A DNA stretch of 34,683 nucleotides from FCB group bacterium. Lineage in GTDB: Bacteria > Zixibacteria > MSB-5A5 > GN15 > JAAZOE01. Each line of letters begins with the position of its first letter. Position 1 is the first letter of the stretch. Where the stretch lies: contig JAAEQF010000752.1 in the NCBI GenBank assembly GCA_024231695.1, positions 1 through 34,683 of the forward strand, written 5' to 3'. Positions 24,848-33,222 of the stretch are shown here, in pieces. The position numbers and the translations under genes are program-made. The notes beneath the pieces are model-generated. The model made no database searches, was not told where the DNA came from, and saw only the letters and a program-made list of their open reading frames with translations.

Positions 24848-25930
24848 TTACCAGCTATCTTCGACCGCTATTTCTGAGGTAACCTCTTGACCGTCATAGA
24901 GAACGGTGAAGACGCCTCCCGATTTCATAATCAATCCACCTTGTGCGGTAGCCGCCAGCATTTTGTTATCCCTGGTCAGGAAACGATTGACAGCCAATCC
25001 GGTCAACTGCGGAATCGGTTTGAATTCGTTGTCGAAAAAGGTTACCGCGCCACGGGTCGTACCGATTTTGACTACCCAGTCGTCGGCATTGATGGCCGTG
25101 ATTGTTTCCGAAGGGAGGCCATCGGCCAGGCTATAGGGCTGCCAGCTCCCACCGTCGTGAGTAAAAAATCCACGGTCAGTACCGAGATAAAGATGATTGT
25201 GCCTGTAATCCAGAGCGGTCACATGATCAAATAGGGTCGAGTCGCGCTTCAGAAACCGTTTGCGGAAAGAGACTCCGTCCCAGCGATAAAGTCCCTGACC
25301 GGCCGTACCGACCCACAGTGCATTTCCTTCGGAGGCCAGAGCCGAGACGTAAATGTCGGAGGCCAGCGGGCGGATACCGTCGGTGCTCAATTCATAAAGG
25401 CCGCCGGTGGTGCCGATCAACAGGTTCATTTTATGCCGGAAAAGAACAGTGATCGGATCATCCAGTTTGAGTTGATAATCACTATCGGAAAGAAAATCAC
25501 CTTCGAGGGTATAAAGGTTGTCGCCGCCGAGGACTATTTTATCGCCCAGATCGGCAATAGCTCCCACCGGAGTCTCGGTGTCGATTATCATATTATTTCC
25601 GGTGGCCAGGTTATGCAGGATGACACCATCGGCGGTCAGGGCATAGATGAGGTTATCCCGGACTACCATGTCGAAGACCATCGTTCCATCGCCGGAAACA
25701 TCGTCACCACATACAACCTTTCCGGAAACAGCATCCTCGTCGGAAAATTCGGCTTCAATATCCTCGACCTGGATATCGGCGAAAGTGGTTTCGACGAAAT
25801 CCTCAACCATCCGATCAGCCAGCGACTCATTTTTAGTTTTGTTGCCTTTGTCGGATGAACAGCCAACGCTAATCATCGCCAGTCCCAAGGCCATGCCGGA
25901 CAATACCGTCAATAAGATTCTCGAAGTCAT
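24848..25930 (-). CDS. Secreted lipoprotein with beta-propeller (regulator-propeller-like) repeats
   Basis: Predicted lipoprotein, 360 residues: signal peptide MTSRILLTVLSGMALGLAMI followed by lipobox SVGC with C24 as the lipidated residue. An acidic linker follows (25-75; two Cys in VVCGDDVSG). From about residue 80 there are recurring blade-like units such as NLIYALTADGVILHNL, MNLLIGTTGGLYELS, NALWVGTAGQGLYRWDG, NHLYLGTDRGFFTHDG and WVVKIGTTRGAVTFFD, with GLPSETITAI typical of two-component regulator propellers (about 5-6 blades). No enzyme motif is visible; ligand binding or a scaffold role is inference. GGAGG before ATG 25930 fixes the start; 16 further upstream codons are in frame but are not translated. 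Divergent from the sensor operon at 26122. Confidence 0.87.
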   Translation of the reverse strand: MTSRILLTVLSGMALGLAMISVGCSSDKGNKTKNESLADRMVEDFVETTFADIQVEDIEAEFSDEDAVSGKVVCGDDVSGDGTMVFDMVVRDNLIYALTADGVILHNLATGNNMIIDTETPVGAIADLGDKIVLGGDNLYTLEGDFLSDSDYQLKLDDPITVLFRHKMNLLIGTTGGLYELSTDGIRPLASDIYVSALASEGNALWVGTAGQGLYRWDGVSFRKRFLKRDSTLFDHVTALDYRHNHLYLGTDRGFFTHDGGSWQPYSLADGLPSETITAINADDWVVKIGTTRGAVTFFDNEFKPIPQLTGLAVNRFLTRDNKMLAATAQGGLIMKSGGVFTVLYDGQEVTSEIAVEDSW

Positions 25931-26051
25931 TTTATCCTCCTTATTAAGGTTTATGTTGTCTGACTGGAGATATATCAAGAATCGTGCCGGGATTTCAATG
26001 CGTTACCGTACAGCACATTACGAGGTGCGAGCTATAATGCGAACGGCAACA

Positions 26052-26071
26052 CTGTGTCATATTTGACACAG
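26052..26071. promoter_or_regulatory. Perfect 20-bp palindromic operator candidate
   Basis: CTGTGTCA and TGACACAG are separated by four bases (TATT). The right arm contains the -35 hexamer of the promoter for the sensor operon, so a bound dimer would block or position polymerase. The half-site TGTGTCA recalls CRP/FNR-type or GntR-type symmetry, but I cannot name the regulator. Confidence 0.55.
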
Positions 26072-26091
26072 AGGGATAAAAAGTGTATGTT
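26063..26091 (+). promoter_or_regulatory. Sigma70 promoter of the solute-binding protein / two-component operon
   Basis: A perfect TTGACA (26063-26068), a 17-base spacer and TATGTT (26086-26091). Transcription should start near 26098, about 24 bases before ATG 26122. It overlaps the palindrome at 26052-26071. Confidence 0.6.
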
Positions 26092-26121
26092 ATTTTTTGA
26101 TTATTTTACATTGGGAATGAA

Positions 26122-27777
26122 ATGCGAAATCATTGTTTGATATTTTTGCTTTGCCTGTCGGCTATATCATCATCAATTGTAGCCCAGGATATTGAAGCCG
26201 ATATTATCCAGTTAAAGCTCAACCGCCTCTATTTCGAAAGCGGCAGCGAACAGGGGATTTATGTCGGTTCGCCTTATCGTATCGAATGCGGCGACAGTAC
26301 GACATTGGAAGGGTTGATCGATTATGTCGGTCCGGGAATCTCATTCAGCCGCCCCGTGGCCCGTTTGGACAGTTTCGCTCTTGAGCAGGATTGCCGCGCG
26401 TGGCTTTCCGGCACGAAGATAGATTCCAACGCCATCATCCATCTGGGCACCGATATGCCTTTGCGAATGTTCGATCCCATCCATGAGACATTGTTTCTGC
26501 GCGAGGGCGACAGTGTTCGGGCATGGCTGGTTGACTCCAGCCGCAACATCGGCAGTACGCTGGAATTGTATTTGCCCGCCGATGTTCGTTTTTCCGACGG
26601 CAGCCGTCTTGACGCCGGGACATTGCTGGAATGTTTTTCATATGTGAAGACTTATGGCCAATCGTATCTGACCCGCTATTTTTTCTCCAAGTTGCTGCCG
26701 CTGGATTCCGGTGGTCTGGAATTGATAGATGGTTTTTCACTTCGCCTTCACTTCTATCATCCTCTCCCCCGGGCCGAATACTATCTGAGCTATCCCGACT
26801 TTGCCCTTTCCAAAACCAACGGTCTCGGCACCGGACCCCTTTTGGAAATCGCCTCGGCCGAATCCGGTGACAGCCAACGGACATTTCTGGTTAACCGTTT
26901 CCATCGCGGTAATCTGCCCGCGTTCCACAAGCTTAGTATTACTCATTATCGCGGATCGTTTCGGATGCGCTACGCTTTTGATGCCGGGCGACTGGACGGA
27001 TATTTCGGTTTCGGTTTTGACGATGTTTTGGCCGGATCTTATCAGGCTATGGCCCTTTACCCTGAAACGGCAGTAATGATCAGCGGTCTCGGTGGACCGG
27101 CTTTTTCTCAGGGCATGTTCGCCACTTCTCTATATTACCGCTTCGATCAAAATCAATCGCATCTGTTCTTTCCCGATGGGGAAACGGAAGCGGTCAATCG
27201 CTGGCTGATTGCCGAAGACTCGACCGATCTACGTTATTTCCCCAACGATTTCACTCGTGGTGGGAAACTTCAAAGAGCAATCAGTTCCTTGCCGGATCAG
27301 GTTCGACTGGTTTACGATGATCCGCTCCTGATGGAAGCGACCCGTTTTCTGGCCGATATCGCCGCTCGCGAGGGAACCAGGGCGTCAATTCAAGCAGTCG
27401 GTGCGGATAACGGCTTTGATATAAAGCTTGCTTTCGTTCCCGTCACCGACCGGATCATGCCTTATGCCCTTTTGTGGGCAGTTCTTGATCTCAACGATCA
27501 GAACGCGGCCATTCCACCGGGCGATCGTCTCAACCGACCGGGTTGGGCGGATACGGATCGAGGATCGCGTTTGCGGGAAGTCGAGAATCGTCGGAAATTT
27601 TTCGCTCGGGCGGAGGAAGTGATCGTGGAGGATGGCGGCTGCTTTCCACTTTTCCGGCCACGCGTTTACGGCGTTGCCCAAACACTGGTCAAAAATCTCG
27701 CATTCGACGATTACGGTTTTCCGGTTTTGCACAAAATCACCAAGCATCGGCGGGGCGCGAGCGAGGGCAAGCCATGA
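26122..27777 (+). CDS. Periplasmic solute-binding protein-like (SBP family 5-related), co-operonic with a two-component system
   Basis: Predicted exported protein, 551 residues. A signal peptide (CLIFLLCLSAISSSIVAQ) is followed by a small beta domain (~20-95) of unknown kind. From ~105 the layout of family 5 (oligopeptide/nickel) binding proteins is visible: a GTD.P..FDP-like segment LGTDMPLRMFDPI, LELYLPADVRFSDGSRLDAG followed by TLLECFSYVK (consensus fhLr.dv.FsDG.plta.dv.ysf), FSLRLHFYHPLPRAEYYLSY, GTGPLLEIA and, near the end, RRKFFARAEEVIVEDGGCFPLF. It is highly divergent, and no permease or ATPase genes follow. Its stop overlaps the histidine kinase start (ATGA), so it probably supplies ligand information to that kinase rather than feeding a transporter. 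That role is inference. GGGA precedes the ATG. Confidence 0.78.
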   Translation: MRNHCLIFLLCLSAISSSIVAQDIEADIIQLKLNRLYFESGSEQGIYVGSPYRIECGDSTTLEGLIDYVGPGISFSRPVARLDSFALEQDCRAWLSGTKIDSNAIIHLGTDMPLRMFDPIHETLFLREGDSVRAWLVDSSRNIGSTLELYLPADVRFSDGSRLDAGTLLECFSYVKTYGQSYLTRYFFSKLLPLDSGGLELIDGFSLRLHFYHPLPRAEYYLSYPDFALSKTNGLGTGPLLEIASAESGDSQRTFLVNRFHRGNLPAFHKLSITHYRGSFRMRYAFDAGRLDGYFGFGFDDVLAGSYQAMALYPETAVMISGLGGPAFSQGMFATSLYYRFDQNQSHLFFPDGETEAVNRWLIAEDSTDLRYFPNDFTRGGKLQRAISSLPDQVRLVYDDPLLMEATRFLADIAAREGTRASIQAVGADNGFDIKLAFVPVTDRIMPYALLWAVLDLNDQNAAIPPGDRLNRPGWADTDRGSRLREVENRRKFFARAEEVIVEDGGCFPLFRPRVYGVAQTLVKNLAFDDYGFPVLHKITKHRRGASEGKP

Positions 27778-29417
27778 CCTTCACCGGACGCCTTCGCCTG
27801 GCTTTGATTCTGGCCGCAATTCTGCCGATGATTTTGATCACCGTTATTGTCGTGGCCGCCGTCAAACAACAGGTCAAGCGAATTGAGAATCGCGAAGCCC
27901 GTTCGGCCTGCTTGAGATTTGACGAACTTCTCGAAAACAATCTGGCCCTGATTGACAAGAGTATCATAGAAGTTTTACAAAGCCGCGATTTTGAACTTAT
28001 GGAACTGGGCTTTCGGTCGGGGAGGCGGTCCGATCCGCAGTACCGCCTGCCGCTTCATACACTTGATTTTCTTGAGTATCTCGATTCGGCAGGAACGGTG
28101 TTGGCGTCGGCCAACCGCCCGGCTATGGCCGGCAGACCGTATCCCGGGATCGACAACCGCATTGTCCTATCTAATACGCTGATTATGCGCCATTTCTGGT
28201 TCGAGCGCGACCGGCATGGGTCGCACCCCTCGGCTGCTGTAATCATAGCGACCGAATTCGGCTTTTTAAACGGTGGGATTTATCTGGATGGTTCGTTTGT
28301 TAAACTGGCCGAAGCAGTGACGCGCTCACAGATATCTTTTATAGATGTGCGCGAGACTAACAGCTCTGAAGCGAATACAAGCTATGAAATCGGTCAGCCG
28401 TATCGGATCGGGGAACGACTTAATGCCGCTCTTCTAAGTGGAGATCATTTTCGCATCAAGGCCTATTTCCCGCCGGGCGATCAGGGGACTCTTTTTTCTG
28501 ATTTTCTACTGGCTGTGGGAGCAGTGATCGTCTTTTCCCTGCTGGTAGTCGTCCCCGCCGGTCTTTATTTTTCTTCGCAGACCCGACGTAAAATAGCCGG
28601 TCTGACTGAAGGCGCGGCCCGGGTTGCATCAGGCGATTTCACCCGGCCGGTGGTCGAATCCAGCGGCGGGGAATTCGGCGAACTGGCCGAGTCATTTAAC
28701 TATATGATGAAGGAATTGACCCAATATCGGGAAAAGTTGATCGTGTCTCAAAAAATCGCCGCCTGGCAGACTATCGGCCGCAAGGTGGCTCACGAAGTGA
28801 AAAACCCGTTGACCCCGATTGCTATCGCTGCCGATGATTTGAAACGCAGTTTTGATGAGAAGCGACCCGATTTCGAGAATATTCTTAACAACAACACTTC
28901 CACCATTCGCAAGGAAATCGACCGTCTGAAAAAACTGATAAATCAGTTTTCAACTTTTGCCCGTATGCCTGCCCCGGAGATTGTCAGTATTGAACCGGCA
29001 TCATTCGCCGCCGAGATAGAGGTCCTGTTCAAGGAAGAAATTTCAGCCGGGCGAGTGACGATAAAAAACAATCTAACACCGAAATCGCTAAAAATCGATC
29101 CCGATCAAATGCTTCAGGTGCTGATAAACCTGATCAAAAACAGTCTCGAAGCTGGCTCTAAAAACTGCATGGTCGCGATCAACCATGATAACAACGGCCG
29201 CTTGAATCTGATCATTGAAGACGACGGTTCCGGATTCGCACAGAAGATTATCGAAGACGGAATCACTCCTTATTATTCGACCAAAGAAAAGGGCAGCGGA
29301 TTGGGTCTGTTGATTTCACAGCGAATCGTCTTTGATCATGACGGTACCCTGATTCTGGAAAACAAAGCGGAAGGAGGGGCGCGGGTGACTGTCACCGTGC
29401 CGCAAAACGATGCCTGA
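27774..29417 (+). CDS. Membrane sensor histidine kinase (NtrY/NtrB-like)
   Basis: 547 residues. TM1 about 8-30 (LALILAAILPMILITVIVVA), a ~210-residue periplasmic sensor domain, TM2 about 243-266 (FLLAVGAVIVFSLLVVVPAG), HAMP (KIAGLTEGAARVASGDFTRP), HisKA with H340 in HEVKNPLTPIAIA, then HATPase_c: N box NLIKNSLEAG, G1 EDDGSGFA, G2 KGSGLGLLISQRI. The HEVKNPLTPI box is typical of kinases paired with NtrC-type regulators. The frame is open far upstream, but ATG 27774 overlaps the stop of the binding-protein gene (ATGA), which fixes the start and implies translational coupling. It should autophosphorylate and pass phosphate to D51 of the next gene's product. The ligand is unknown; the preceding binding protein is the obvious candidate partner. 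Confidence 0.95.
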   Translation: MTFTGRLRLALILAAILPMILITVIVVAAVKQQVKRIENREARSACLRFDELLENNLALIDKSIIEVLQSRDFELMELGFRSGRRSDPQYRLPLHTLDFLEYLDSAGTVLASANRPAMAGRPYPGIDNRIVLSNTLIMRHFWFERDRHGSHPSAAVIIATEFGFLNGGIYLDGSFVKLAEAVTRSQISFIDVRETNSSEANTSYEIGQPYRIGERLNAALLSGDHFRIKAYFPPGDQGTLFSDFLLAVGAVIVFSLLVVVPAGLYFSSQTRRKIAGLTEGAARVASGDFTRPVVESSGGEFGELAESFNYMMKELTQYREKLIVSQKIAAWQTIGRKVAHEVKNPLTPIAIAADDLKRSFDEKRPDFENILNNNTSTIRKEIDRLKKLINQFSTFARMPAPEIVSIEPASFAAEIEVLFKEEISAGRVTIKNNLTPKSLKIDPDQMLQVLINLIKNSLEAGSKNCMVAINHDNNGRLNLIIEDDGSGFAQKIIEDGITPYYSTKEKGSGLGLLISQRIVFDHDGTLILENKAEGGARVTVTVPQNDA

Positions 29418-30729
29418 TATACTTATAATTGACGACGAACATGAAATCCGCTCCACGCTTTCGGCCGCCCTCGGCCGGCGCGGTTTCTGGGTCGATACGG
29501 CCATAAGTATCAAAGCCGCTTCGGAGAAAAACCTCGACCGCTTTCAGCTGATACTTTTGGACGTCATGCTGCCTGATGGCGACGGCGTCGAGTTTCTGGA
29601 ACAGATCATGGCGCGCGAAAAACATCCGCCGGTGGTAATGATTTCGGGCCATTCCGGAATCGAAACAGCGGTCAGGTCGATACAAATTGGCGCCTCCGAT
29701 TTTCTGGAAAAGCCGTTGTCGCTGGACCGAGTCCTTATCACCATTGATAACGTAATCAAGGCGGAAACCCTGCGCAAGGAAAACAGGGCGCTGACGGAGT
29801 TGGCCTACGGCCGAATGGTGGGCGGGTCACCGGAGATGAAAAAAATCATCAAGGAGGTGGAGACCACGGCGCCTCGGTCCAATCGGTTTTTAATCCTGGG
29901 AGAAAACGGCACCGGCAAGGAACTGGTGGCCAGGATGATTCACAACCGGAGTCAATACGTATCGGGGAGGTTCGTGCCGGTTAACTGCGCTGCCCTGCCA
30001 AAGGAACTGATCGAATCGGAACTTTTCGGCCATATCAAAGGATCGTTTACCGGAGCCAACAGCGATAAAACCGGGCGGTTTGCCGAGGCCGACCGGGGGA
30101 CGATATTTCTCGATGAGATCGCCGACATGCAAGGTGAAGCTCAGGCGAAAATCCTGCGTATTCTCGAAAGCGGCGAATTGCGCCCGGTCGGATCGAGCGA
30201 AACGAAACAGGTGGAACTCAATGTTATCGCCGCCACCAACCGCGATATTCTCTCGCTGGTCGATGACGGCCGGTTCCGGCAGGATCTGTTTTATCGGTTG
30301 AATGTGGTTACTTTCAACCTGCCGCCGCTGCGAAAACGCAAAAAAGATATTCCCCTGCTCTATCGTCATTTTCTGGACGGTTTCGCCGCCCAAAGCGGAC
30401 GGTTGCCGGTGAGAATCGAAGACGAGGCTTGGCAACTTTTGATCGACTATCCTTATCCCGGTAATGTGCGTGAACTGAAAAATATCGCCGAACGGATTTC
30501 CATCTATATCGACCGGCCGGAAGCGACCCGGGCCGACATCCGTCCCTTGCTGCCACAAATCGGCGCCGAAACCCTGCGCCCGTTAAAAGAAACAGTGGAA
30601 AGCTTTGAAGCGGAATATATCGACCGGGCAATTGCCCAATGCGGAGGGAACATGGCCGAAGCCGCACGCCGTCTCGGGCTGGAGCGCTCGCATCTTTATA
30701 AGAAGATTAAGAAGTTGGAAAACGAGTAG
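29410..30729 (+). CDS. NtrC-family sigma54-dependent response regulator
   Basis: 439 residues, three domains. Receiver (1-120): acidic pocket D8/D9 in IIDDEHE, phosphoacceptor D51 in LLDVMLPDGDG, conserved K in FLEKPLSLD. AAA+ sigma54-interaction domain (about 140-365): Walker A GENGTGKE (~164), sigma54-contacting loop GSFTGA (~211) in place of the usual GAFTGA, Walker B RGTIFLDEIADM, then arginine-finger and sensor II regions. C-terminal Fis-type HTH: AQCGGNMAEAARRLGLERSH followed by LYKKIKKLE. It activates RpoN-dependent promoters; the nearest candidate is at 30999-31012. GSFTGA is a conservative Ala-to-Ser variant that I expect to be functional. The start overlaps the kinase gene by eight bases. 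Confidence 0.97.
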   Translation: MPDILIIDDEHEIRSTLSAALGRRGFWVDTAISIKAASEKNLDRFQLILLDVMLPDGDGVEFLEQIMAREKHPPVVMISGHSGIETAVRSIQIGASDFLEKPLSLDRVLITIDNVIKAETLRKENRALTELAYGRMVGGSPEMKKIIKEVETTAPRSNRFLILGENGTGKELVARMIHNRSQYVSGRFVPVNCAALPKELIESELFGHIKGSFTGANSDKTGRFAEADRGTIFLDEIADMQGEAQAKILRILESGELRPVGSSETKQVELNVIAATNRDILSLVDDGRFRQDLFYRLNVVTFNLPPLRKRKKDIPLLYRHFLDGFAAQSGRLPVRIEDEAWQLLIDYPYPGNVRELKNIAERISIYIDRPEATRADIRPLLPQIGAETLRPLKETVESFEAEYIDRAIAQCGGNMAEAARRLGLERSHLYKKIKKLENE

Positions 30730-31104
30730 GCTTCTATAAGTTTTACCATCGCAGCTATAGCACTTTTTAGAGAACGCTAATTTCCAAATCCCTTTTTTGC
30801 ATTATGCGACCCATTTAATCCGCATTATAAGAAAAAACATAATATACGCTTGCCTAATTAAAAATATTATGTATAATACATATACCGCCATAGCAAAAAA
30901 CAATAATATAGTCTCGCTCAATCGCACCTTGCCGATTTAAACACCTTTGATTTCACCAGAGCTGCTTGAGTAGTCAGTGGGCAATGCCACTCGTATTAGG
31001 CCAGTAGTTTGCCTATGAAGATAGAAAGCAATATAAAGGGATGGCACAGTAGAACTTAAATACAGATACACAAACCCAAAACAAGCGTAGCCGGGAGGTT
31101 CCAA
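30730..31104. other. AT-rich intergenic region upstream of the IPTL-CTERM gene
   Basis: No gene is seen in 375 bases. It is notably AT-rich from 30770 to 30930, with an inverted repeat ACATAATAT (30837-30845) / ATATTATGT (30864-30872), a layout that would suit DNA bending between enhancer sites and the sigma54 promoter at 30999. AGTGG...CCACT (30976-30991) lies just upstream of that promoter. No clear terminator is seen after the response regulator gene, so read-through is possible. Confidence 0.4.
30999..31012 (+). promoter_or_regulatory. Candidate sigma54 (-24/-12) promoter of the IPTL-CTERM gene
   Basis: GG at 30999-31000 and GC at 31011-31012 are exactly 10 bases apart, with TTT before the GC (GGCCAGTAGTTTGC). 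This matches the invariant elements of the RpoN consensus (TGGCAC-N5-TTGC). The CAC part is poor. Transcription would start near 31024, 80 bases before ATG 31105. The upstream neighbour gene encodes a sigma54 activator. Confidence 0.5.
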
Positions 31105-32472
31105 ATGCAGGCAAAACAGATATACAAATTAATTTTAATTTTCTGCCTGGTTGTATTATCCTCACACTTATCCGCCTTTAATTACAACTTTGATTTTAAA
31201 AACAATACTGGTGTCACCTGCAACGATTTCCACGTGGGCATCAAGGGACAAGTCGGGGTAGATGAATATTATCAAGGCCTTACGGGATTTCCACCAAACC
31301 CGTTCGGCGATGGTAAGACTAAATACTCCAAGAATCTTGACCTCACTGAAGTATCCTTTGATGGAGGTGAGGTTGAACCGCTCGAGACTATTCACATTGG
31401 ATTTAAGATACAAGATCACAGCATACTCGCCAAACAGGCTCTGGATGACTTTGAGATGTATCCTGCCGTCTGGACGAAGAAGGAGGATGGAGTATTGTTG
31501 ATATTCAAAGCGGTTCCCGTCGGCGGGTGCTGGTACGAATACGATGATCCCGGGAACAGAGTGGAAGTCTATGTCAATAACGACACGGGGCCGGAGTCGA
31601 TCTATATTTACGATTTACGCTGGTATGCTTCCTCGGTCGAAATACCGCTGGACAGTCTTCTATGGGATGCCGTCCCTTGGGCCGGTTTTGACCCGGATAC
31701 TACGTTGCTTAGCCCCGGCGCAATCGGCGGTCCCTTTTATATAGATGGGGTGGGCCCTTACGATTTTGTAGTTTTCGGCTGGCGGACAACGTGGCCTTTT
31801 TCTGCCGATACCACTGTAGTCAGTGGGATATTTGAAGAACAGGCTTATGTAACCGGCGCTTGCCTGGGCGATACTCCCTCCCGTGGCTGCCTTGGTGACA
31901 TGACGGAAACAGAATGCGATGGATTGGGTGGGGTTTATCAGGGAAACGGAACCACATGTGCGGGTATGGGCGCCATTTACACCGTCAGAGTATCCTTACT
32001 GGCAACTTCAGGTGATAATTACGAAGACATAATGGTAGTACCTAACGATCTGGTTCTGGCTCCCGGTGATCAAGTCGAAATAATCGTGGACAGCAATATC
32101 TGGTGCCCCGGCGATAACAGCGCAGGTGGTCCCGGCACGCTCACCATCGATGTTCCGGCCAATACTTGTGGTTTTGCCACCACCACAAACATCGTCACCG
32201 AGAATGATCCGCACGCCGATCAAACGGTGGCTATCCTTGGCGCTGTCGATGATTACGATGTGGAAACCCTTATCATCGACATCACTCTTGCTGATGATGA
32301 TTGTACCGCCGAGACTCAGGGCGCTGACGTAGTCCAGCTCCGACTCTATTGTAACCGTGACGTTCCGACTCTTTCGGAGTGGGGTCTGATTATTTTCTCG
32401 CTTCTGATATTGACTTTGATCACGATAGTTATGGTTCGAAGCAGGCGATCTACGGCTGCCATCAGAAACTGA
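31105..32472 (+). CDS. IPTL-CTERM (exosortase H substrate) surface protein
   Basis: 455 residues, exported. N-terminal signal QIYKLILIFCLVVLSSHLSA. The body is Asp/Gly/Pro-rich and beta-like, beginning FNYNFDFKNNTGVTCNDFHV. Around 250-290 there is one Cys-rich unit, GACLGD...CLGDMTETECDGLGGVYQG followed by NGTTC, related to the repeats of the 1587-residue protein in this window. The C-terminus carries the sorting signal VPTLSEWG (420-427), a hydrophobic span (LIIFSLLILTLITIVMV) and a basic tail RSRRS. This is the tripartite IPTLxxWG-CTERM pattern processed by exosortase H, here with Val for Ile. The xrtH gene follows directly. GGAGG six bases before ATG 31105 supports the start. Its biological role, whether matrix, adhesin or other, is not visible. 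Confidence 0.92.
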   Translation: MQAKQIYKLILIFCLVVLSSHLSAFNYNFDFKNNTGVTCNDFHVGIKGQVGVDEYYQGLTGFPPNPFGDGKTKYSKNLDLTEVSFDGGEVEPLETIHIGFKIQDHSILAKQALDDFEMYPAVWTKKEDGVLLIFKAVPVGGCWYEYDDPGNRVEVYVNNDTGPESIYIYDLRWYASSVEIPLDSLLWDAVPWAGFDPDTTLLSPGAIGGPFYIDGVGPYDFVVFGWRTTWPFSADTTVVSGIFEEQAYVTGACLGDTPSRGCLGDMTETECDGLGGVYQGNGTTCAGMGAIYTVRVSLLATSGDNYEDIMVVPNDLVLAPGDQVEIIVDSNIWCPGDNSAGGPGTLTIDVPANTCGFATTTNIVTENDPHADQTVAILGAVDDYDVETLIIDITLADDDCTAETQGADVVQLRLYCNRDVPTLSEWGLIIFSLLILTLITIVMVRSRRSTAAIRN

Positions 32473-32546
32473 TTGTCTATCAGAATATGAGAAGGCAAGC
32501 AAAAGATTTATGACAAGGTAATTTGAACGTATAATGGGCTATCGAT

Positions 32547-32580
32547 AAACCGCCCGGGATTATTTGCTTCGGGCGGTTTT
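32547..32580 (+). terminator. Intrinsic terminator between the IPTL-CTERM gene and xrtH
   Basis: A perfect 10-bp stem, AAACCGCCCG (32547-32556) with CGGGCGGTTT (32570-32579), 13-nt loop, ending in TTTT. It separates the substrate transcript from that of the exosortase. Confidence 0.8.
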
Positions 32581-32589
32581 CAAATCTGC

Positions 32590-32619
32590 TTGACATGAAG
32601 GCAAACAGGGCATTAGATT
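32590..32619 (+). promoter_or_regulatory. Sigma70 promoter of xrtH
   Basis: A perfect -35 TTGACA (32590-32595) and -10 TAGATT (32614-32619) at 18 bases. It lies just after the terminator and about 40 bases before ATG 32659. The processing enzyme thus appears to be expressed separately from its substrate. Confidence 0.55.
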
Positions 32620-32658
32620 GTTCTCCACAAAATGTTGTATTTGAGAGCAGGGTAATTG

Positions 32659-33222
32659 ATGACAGACAGCAAGATGCCGCTACCGTCGCCCGACAAAGGT
32701 CCCGGAGCAAAAAAAAGCAGTGCCTTCCAATCCAGATGGCCTTTGATCAAAGTCTATCTGCTCTTCATCCTGACTATTCTCGTGCTCTTTACCCTGATTA
32801 TGGTCAAGCCGGTGTATTTCAAAGTCGTCGTCCCCTTTAATAATTTTCTGGCCTGGTCGTCGGGTGCGGTTTTGGGCCTATTGGGAACCGATAACATTTC
32901 TGTTTCCGGGACGCAGGTGGTGGCGCCGGGGATGGGTCTCAATATCGCCGAAGGGTGTAACGGCATCTATGCTCTCTCCATAATTATCGCCGGAGTAATG
33001 GCTTTCCCGGCTCGGATCAAGCAAAAACTGATCGGACTGGCTCTGGCCATAGCGGTAATCATGATCCTCAATTATATCCGTATTTTGACCTTATGGTATT
33101 TCGGCATCTATTCCGATTTTCTGTTCAACACCATGCATCTCTATGTCTGGGAATTTGTGATAATCGCCCTTGGGGCCGGAGTCTGGTATTATTGGTATGA
33201 CAAATTTGTCAAAACCGATTAG
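32659..33222 (+). CDS. xrtH: Exosortase H (IPTLxxWG-CTERM-specific)
   Basis: Polytopic inner-membrane transpeptidase/protease that cleaves the C-terminal sorting signal of exported proteins. 187 residues, typical of the short exosortases. The catalytic triad of the family is intact: C100 in NIAEGCNGIYALS, R141 in NYIRILTLWYFG, H160 in FNTMHLYVWEF. Membrane spans lie at about 28-50, 60-76, 103-117, 122-147 and 160-182. The neighbouring VPTLSEWG protein is its expected substrate, and the association of XrtH with IPTL-CTERM proteins is established knowledge. ATG 32659 has AGGG six bases upstream; TTG 32656 is the alternative. Its 3' end overlaps the next gene by 26 bases. Confidence 0.93.
   Translation: MTDSKMPLPSPDKGPGAKKSSAFQSRWPLIKVYLLFILTILVLFTLIMVKPVYFKVVVPFNNFLAWSSGAVLGLLGTDNISVSGTQVVAPGMGLNIAEGCNGIYALSIIIAGVMAFPARIKQKLIGLALAIAVIMILNYIRILTLWYFGIYSDFLFNTMHLYVWEFVIIALGAGVWYYWYDKFVKTD

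Noticed and set aside
27543-27773. N-terminal extension of the histidine kinase frame
   Set aside because: It overlaps the coding region of the binding protein, and the ATG at 27774 overlaps that gene's stop in the classic ATGA coupling.
31035-31055. TGGCAC at about 31034 as the -24 element of a sigma54 promoter
   Set aside because: Ten bases after GG there is CT rather than GC, so the -12 element is missing; the site at 30999 fits better.
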